Assembly (NCBI GenBank): GCA_907163375.1
Contig: CAJQUW010011061.1
Span: 124,001 to 188,000, forward strand
Reading direction: 5' to 3'
Source of the DNA: Prostheceraeus crozeri
Taxonomy: Eukaryota > Platyhelminthes > Polycladida > Euryleptidae
DNA length: 64,000 nucleotides
Shown: positions 59,249 through 64,000 of the stretch, one piece after another
How the letters are laid out: every line of letters starts with the position of its first letter
How positions within the stretch are numbered: the first letter of the stretch is position 1
The notes under the pieces: generated by a model
The model's input: only the letters and a program-made list of their open reading frames with translations
Databases searched by the model: none
Told to the model about the DNA's origin: nothing
Translations under genes and position numbers: made by a program

Positions 59249-61853
59249 CGTCGGATTTCCTTGAATAGAATGAAAAACGACCAAGGAAGCTGCTAGAAGC
59301 AACAGAAACAAGAAAAGTGATGGAAATTTTTATTTTAAGGATTTTTCTATTTTTTCATTTCACTTGGAAATAACTCTCAACTAACAAGCTTGCTAGAATA
59401 AAGAACAAGAGAATAAAAGAAAATAAGAGCCATCCTAGGTGATGGAAGTCAGGGAGCTAGATTTTCAAGTGTCTAATGCATCATGTTTTGCTACCTGACT
59501 AGTCGATGTTTGCAAAGTTGACTTAAAATCGTATTTCACCTTAATTCCCGATAATTTGAATGTATTAAACTTAAAAGTTACTATGAATATTACCAAAATG
59601 CATTCATTCAATTCAAATGTTGAAGTGATCAAAAATAGTGTTATTCCTGCAAACTCTCAATTTTCTTCACTCTTTTTTTCAATGCAGCAAAAGGAATTTC
59701 CGGACAGTGAAACGGCAAGATGCATTTGCAAACAAGTTTGCCTCCACTTTATATCATTTATTGACATTTTGCTTGGACAATCTTGGTTGTTGATTTTTCT
59801 CAAATTATGAAGTGTAAAACTGATGCACATGTCTATTTGACAATCATTATATTCAATTTCATTGAAACATCTGCTTCTTTCATCAATTTGTTGAAACCTA
59901 GTGTGCGCCACAAAGGGTTCAAATCAAAGAGCAATTTGTTTGAAAATTCATAGTTTTGATGAGATGATGATATATTTGTCAACAGATCATGGATAACATG
60001 TACTTACAAATAGAGGAGAAATGTCAAGCTTAACATGGGCAGAACAAAATATTCAAGTTGAATAATGTGAATTACACAAATGAGGATCGTCAACAAATAT
60101 CACACCGATTGAAATAAACAGTGATTGATGGTTTGAATTCAGCAATACGGTCTGCCTTTCGTACTGAGGAAGTCAAATTGCTCCAATGACCAGAGATGAA
60201 ACCACAATTATATTGAAATTGTGCTCTAACAATCACACAGCGTTTCAAATGACTTCTGCATTCACTATCAAGTGGTAAAATCACACATTGAACAAATTGA
60301 ATTCCAATTAATAATCTAAAAGCAAATTGCCTGAACTAATCTTACAATGCGAGACGCAGTGCCGATCAGATTGCACATGTACATTTGAGTTCATTGTGCT
60401 GCGTTCATTAAATTCAATAGAAAAGATCACAGGATTCACCCAAAATTCACACAATGGCCAGACTCAATAAAGTGAACAGTAATGCAATTGTAGTAGTCTC
60501 ACAGAAATGTTCGTGGAATTTATAAATTGTGATAACAAATGTTTGTCTCGAGCAACTGTGTATTTTACTTCATCATTATCAACGGGAAGACTTTCAAAAT
60601 AAAAAAGAAAAAAACATCAATTGCAATAAGGATTGCAGGAATGTATTTTGAAAATACGCTTGGATATTTCCACGGTCTGAGTTTGATGATCATTATCACT
60701 TTGAGTAGAAAATCAGAGAAGATAAGGACGTCAATTTCTCGAGGCAATGTGGGATCAACGTAATGTATGTGTAATTATTGCATGAAAATGTGAGCACATT
60801 TTTGTGTTCCTAAAGTACGCCAGTGTGTCATTGTATTTAGTGCGCGTGAGTTGCAGTACACGAATAGTCTGAAAAGCTTATCTTTAAATATTTTTGGCAG
60901 ACGGATTTTTCCGAAGTAGCTGATGAGAAACTTTTGATCTCAAAATTGTATTGCATAATATATTAAAACATTAAGGATGTGATGTCCTATAAGAGGGATA
61001 ACCTGCAATCAGATTCCTAGATAAACTCATTATACGTTGGTATTCACTGCCTGAAAACATAGGCCATTCGTTACTTAAATGCAGTGACAAAAAAAATTAA
61101 AAACATTATGCGAATGGATGAGTAAGTTCATTTCCGCTTATTGTCTGGGTAACGACTTTACTTATTATAAGCTTCCATAATCTAATGAGAGCGACATTAC
61201 ATATTCTTTTGGCATGATATTCCCACCTATTCCTGGTATTATTCGCAAATTGGGATTTGTATTTGCTTTGAAATCTGTCCTTTTATTTTTAATGTCATTG
61301 TTGTGAACACATTGTTATGATGGCACCTATTTTCATTTACCAAGGGAAAGAAAATTTTCCTATTTCAGTTCATGGACGGATGCAAAAACTCTCTCTGCTT
61401 AAGTCTGTGATGCAAAATCTACGAATATGCTCTAAATCTGAAGAAGCTCCTTTAGTTCCTAGGAAAACTATAAATATTCAAAAATACCGTAATATAAAGG
61501 TTCTGATATTCAGTTTTTGTGATTTTTTGCGGGCTAAGCTTCTTCACAAAATGTAACGCACAAAATTAAATGTAACAGGCCTACCTAAGTGAAGAGTTGC
61601 ATGAACAAGCGCTCTGTCGACTGTACCGCCTTTGATGTAAATCTGTGTAAAAGTGAAGCAGTAAAGCCGAAGACTTTATTTTTGCTGCGATGTTGTTTAA
61701 AACTGAAAATAGACATTTTATTTATGGGACATGATCACAAGACATAAGACAGAAAAGCTTTTGCTTACTCCTGCATGCCGTCAAATCTATGAGACATCCC
61801 CACGATCCACTGAACTTTTGATGCTCCACTTTCTCGTGTTTTTCCTTTCACAG
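59249..61853. other. Intronic or intergenic stretch, nothing recognised
   Basis: AT-rich DNA between the MITE pair and the linker exon. Several open frames up to 84 codons lack motifs and are probably chance. If exons 9 and 10 belong to the upstream gene, this is intron. Confidence 0.4.
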
Positions 61854-61946
61854 CGACAAAGAAACCAAAGACTACGACGACTGCAGCCTCAAAACCAAAG
61901 GCAACAAAGAAGCCTACAACCACAACCACAACCACAACAACTACAG
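61854..61946 (+). CDS. Thr/Lys/Pro-rich linker exon (exon 9)
   Basis: Acceptor TTTTTCCTTTCACAG, donor GTAGGA. The 93-nt exon is phase 1 in and phase 1 out. It encodes TKKPKTTTTAASKPKATKKP followed by ten threonines (coded ACA/ACC/ACT): a mucin-like, probably O-glycosylated and flexible spacer of the kind found between extracellular domains. Its phases fit exactly between any two vWA modules. It leads to the vWA exon at 62941. The threonine codon tract is repeat-like and may vary in length between individuals. Confidence 0.7.
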
Positions 61947-62940
61947 GTAGGATGGCATGGACTATCTTGAAATAATTATATAATCAGAATAAGGTAATAG
62001 AATATGAGCGCCCTACATTTTCAAGTCTCGTTTACAGCATGAACGAAGCTAAGGTGTACATGCTTCTAAAACATAAAAGATCGATTCCGATGCCTTAGTG
62101 GCAATATGTTAATTATTCCTTGAAGACGCTTGCACAGTGGATCCATTGAAATATGGCAAGAGTGTTCTACGTGTACACAATTATTAGCTCGATAACAACA
62201 AGGGACCGGAGCGGCTTCCCTCGACCCATTCCAGGCGGTATACTTTCATTCACATACAATTTCCAAAGATTATAGATGTACATTTAGTTGTACAGAGCAA
62301 TCTATTTGTGTTCCGGGAACTAAAAAGACCATTTGGAGATAACTAACAGGCAGACATCTTACTTTTTTCGATGCTCTGAACCCTCGAATAGAACCTGTAC
62401 AGAAATATTTGTTCTGGCTTTGCCGTGCGTCAGAGAACCAATGATTGTAAAGTGAAAGTTCGCCTAGGCATCAAATGGAAAGACATCCTCGCAAAAGACG
62501 CCTGCTGCAGAGCAGCTTGTTGTGCAGTCCTTTAGCTTATTCAGCAATTCTAGACATTTTGAGCTATTTGGGCCATTCCGAGACGCACTGACGTCCTTTG
62601 CAGGGCGAAACGCAGCGGTGGGGCTGCCAACGAAATATTGTGCTTAAATGTTTCAAGTCTGAAGATATCGCTCTATCCTGAAAAGTTGATGTCATGTGCA
62701 GATTGATCAAGAATACAATAAAATTTCATGTTTTCAAAGAAAAAATGGATCCACCGCTATATCTGATTTCAATTATATAAGTGTATATCTAAAAGACTGA
62801 TCTGCAATTTGAGTGCTTTTCTTATCTGCAATTACCAGAGTTTTACAATAAACATTTCAAGTTTGCCCATTATTAGCATAAATGATAGCTTCAAAAAGCA
62901 TGCATCCTCATGTTTTTATCGGAATAAACTTTCCTTTTAG
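61947..62940 (+). other. Intron between linker exon and vWA exon 10
   Basis: GTAGGA to TTTCCTTTTAG, phase 1. Nothing else recognised. Confidence 0.5.
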
Positions 62941-63427
62941 CTGAGCATCCAAGTAAACCAGTGACTACAGTCGCCCCGCATGCAGCGTTGAAAGAGAAAG
63001 TGGATATCATATTTTTGGTGGAATCATCAGCTTCGTTAGGAAATCTAAATTGGCGTTATGAAATCTATTTCCTCATGACTTTTTTGAAACCTCTCACTAT
63101 TGGAAAAGATGCTGTTCGAGTGGCTTTTATTCCTTACAACACAGGCCTTGAAATGCCTTTTGGTTTTGGTAGATATGAAACGAAAGTGGAGCTTTTCACA
63201 TTTTTCCAGCATGCGTTACGAAGAGATGGAACTTTTACAGTATCGGATGCATTCATGTTTACAAAATCCTGTCTTACCAATGAAGCAAGAAAAGATGCTG
63301 AAAAGGTGATCATACTGATCGCTGACGGAAGCAGTGTCTTTGGGGCAGGCGCTGTTAAACAGGCCGAAATGTTGAAGAAGTTGGGAGTCAAAATTATCAC
63401 CATCGGAATCACGCCTACAGTCAATAA
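62941..63427 (+). CDS. vWA exon 10: vWA domain 4, diverged MIDAS
   Basis: Acceptor TTTCCTTTTAG, donor GTAAGC; phase 1 in, phase 2 out, the same design as exons 3, 5 and 7. Encodes a linker AEHPSKPVTTVAPHAALKEK, then VDIIFLVESSASLGNLNW, VRVAFIPYNTGLEMPFGF, RDGTFTVSDAFMFTKS, KVIILIADGSSVFG and TIGITPTVN. The first MIDAS residue is Glu instead of Asp (ESSAS), and the GITATGD block is GTFTVSD. The serines, Thr and last Asp are kept. Metal binding may be weakened or altered. The linker lacks the Cys that precedes the other domains. The matching C-terminal exon is not in the window. Confidence 0.88.
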
Positions 63428-64000
63428 GTAAGCATGCTTTATTCAACGTTTTTCGAATTACGGCAACCCTAAAAATTATCGACATATCAAAGATATGATT
63501 TAGAAGGAAATAAGGCGAACACATACATGTATAGATTATATTTCGATTATGTCTATTTTCCCTCATCAGATGAAACATTGTTATACATATTTAGGTATTT
63601 TTAAAAAAAAATTATTACAAATTGATAGAATTTTTGTCATTATGAACAAATTTTTATATTACAGACTAAATTACTAATGAAAACAGGGTTTTCCCCCTCC
63701 AAGACAATCCATATCGTAAGAACCGTTGAAAATCAGCTTAATCCATCTTTAATGAACAATCAACCATCCATCCTTAACTATCCATCTTTTTTATTTCATA
63801 TTATTGAACTGGTCTCTTCTATAGCAAGTCACGTTGGGCATTAAGTTTCCATACGAGCAATATTGAAACTTTTGAGCAATTTTTAGTTTATGCAAGCAAT
63901 AATGAATTTCGGGGTTTGCGAAGAAAAAGTGAATGAATGAACCTTGTTTAAACTTGAAAGCACATTAGGCACCGAACCTTTCTTCAATGTGGCCGAGTTG
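63428..64000 (+). other. Start of intron after exon 10, runs off the window
   Basis: No acceptor with the expected KKISSDN-type sequence is found before the right edge, so the second half of vWA domain 4 lies outside. Confidence 0.5.

Noticed and set aside
61731-61970. 79-codon frame reading QRQRNQRLRRLQPQNQRQQR across the linker exon.
   Set aside because: It is the wrong frame of the Thr-rich exon. The splice phases (1-1) select the TKKPKTTT reading.
1-64000. CRISPR array, bacterial operon or integrated virus.
   Set aside because: No regularly spaced repeats, no bacterial gene density and no capsid, envelope or LTR pair could be recognised.

Overview
The window is AT-rich, intron-rich animal DNA, most likely from a marine invertebrate. 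The evidence is a multi-exon secreted protein gene with GT-AG introns and extracellular-type exon phases, set among Tc1, mariner, piggyBac and hAT-like DNA transposons, LINEs, a Penelope-like fragment and a tRNA-derived SINE. I cannot name the phylum from the sequence; a cnidarian is one reasonable guess. Nothing bacterial or organellar is present, and I saw no convincing LTR retrovirus or Polinton.

The only host gene I can build with confidence is on the + strand from about 30.35 kb. It encodes a secreted array of von Willebrand factor A (vWA) domains. A TATA-like box precedes exon 1 (30352-30381), which holds the start codon and the first half of a signal peptide. After a 10.5 kb intron, exon 2 (40925-40970) completes the signal peptide. 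Three vWA modules follow, each made of two exons: 41403-41901 + 42409-42512, 45691-46162 + 49533-49636, and 54106-54598 + 56954-57056. Every module is bounded by phase-1 introns and split by one phase-2 intron, the usual signature of shuffled or tandemly duplicated extracellular domains. Modules 2 and 3 are nearly identical over long stretches of DNA. Module 3 reaches an in-frame TAG right at its last donor site, which would give a 616-residue protein. Beyond it, a Thr/Lys/Pro-rich linker exon (61854-61946) and a fourth vWA exon (62941-63427) keep the same phases and strand and run toward the right edge. They are either further exons of the same gene, reachable by skipping module 3, or a neighbouring paralogue.

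The rest is mobile-element debris. From 1 to 30 kb: a 141-bp direct repeat (1-141 and 3765-3905), a SINE (9.7 kb), a CR1/jockey-like LINE tail (10.7-11.8 kb), a hAT-like MITE (12370-12989) and a related longer remnant (13.4-14.2 kb), a foldback element (18.5 kb), a Tc1 element with recognisable ends (19562-21231), a Penelope-type GIY-YIG fragment (22.2 kb), a second foldback copy (24.2-24.9 kb) and a second LINE tail on the minus strand (25.5-26.9 kb).

In the gene's introns: a piggyBac element (36247-38808) sits inside a second copy of the hAT-like MITE (35911-39074). A LINE fragment lies at 46.6-47.5 kb. A block at 49.75-53.34 kb is bounded by 0.2-kb inverted arms and contains a reverse-transcriptase-associated C-terminal gene interrupted by a 1-kb mariner-like element. 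Several long palindromes are also present. Near the right end are a third copy of the hAT-like MITE (57855-58463, reversed) and a Charlie-like hAT MITE (58720-59240), both with intact 8-bp target duplications.
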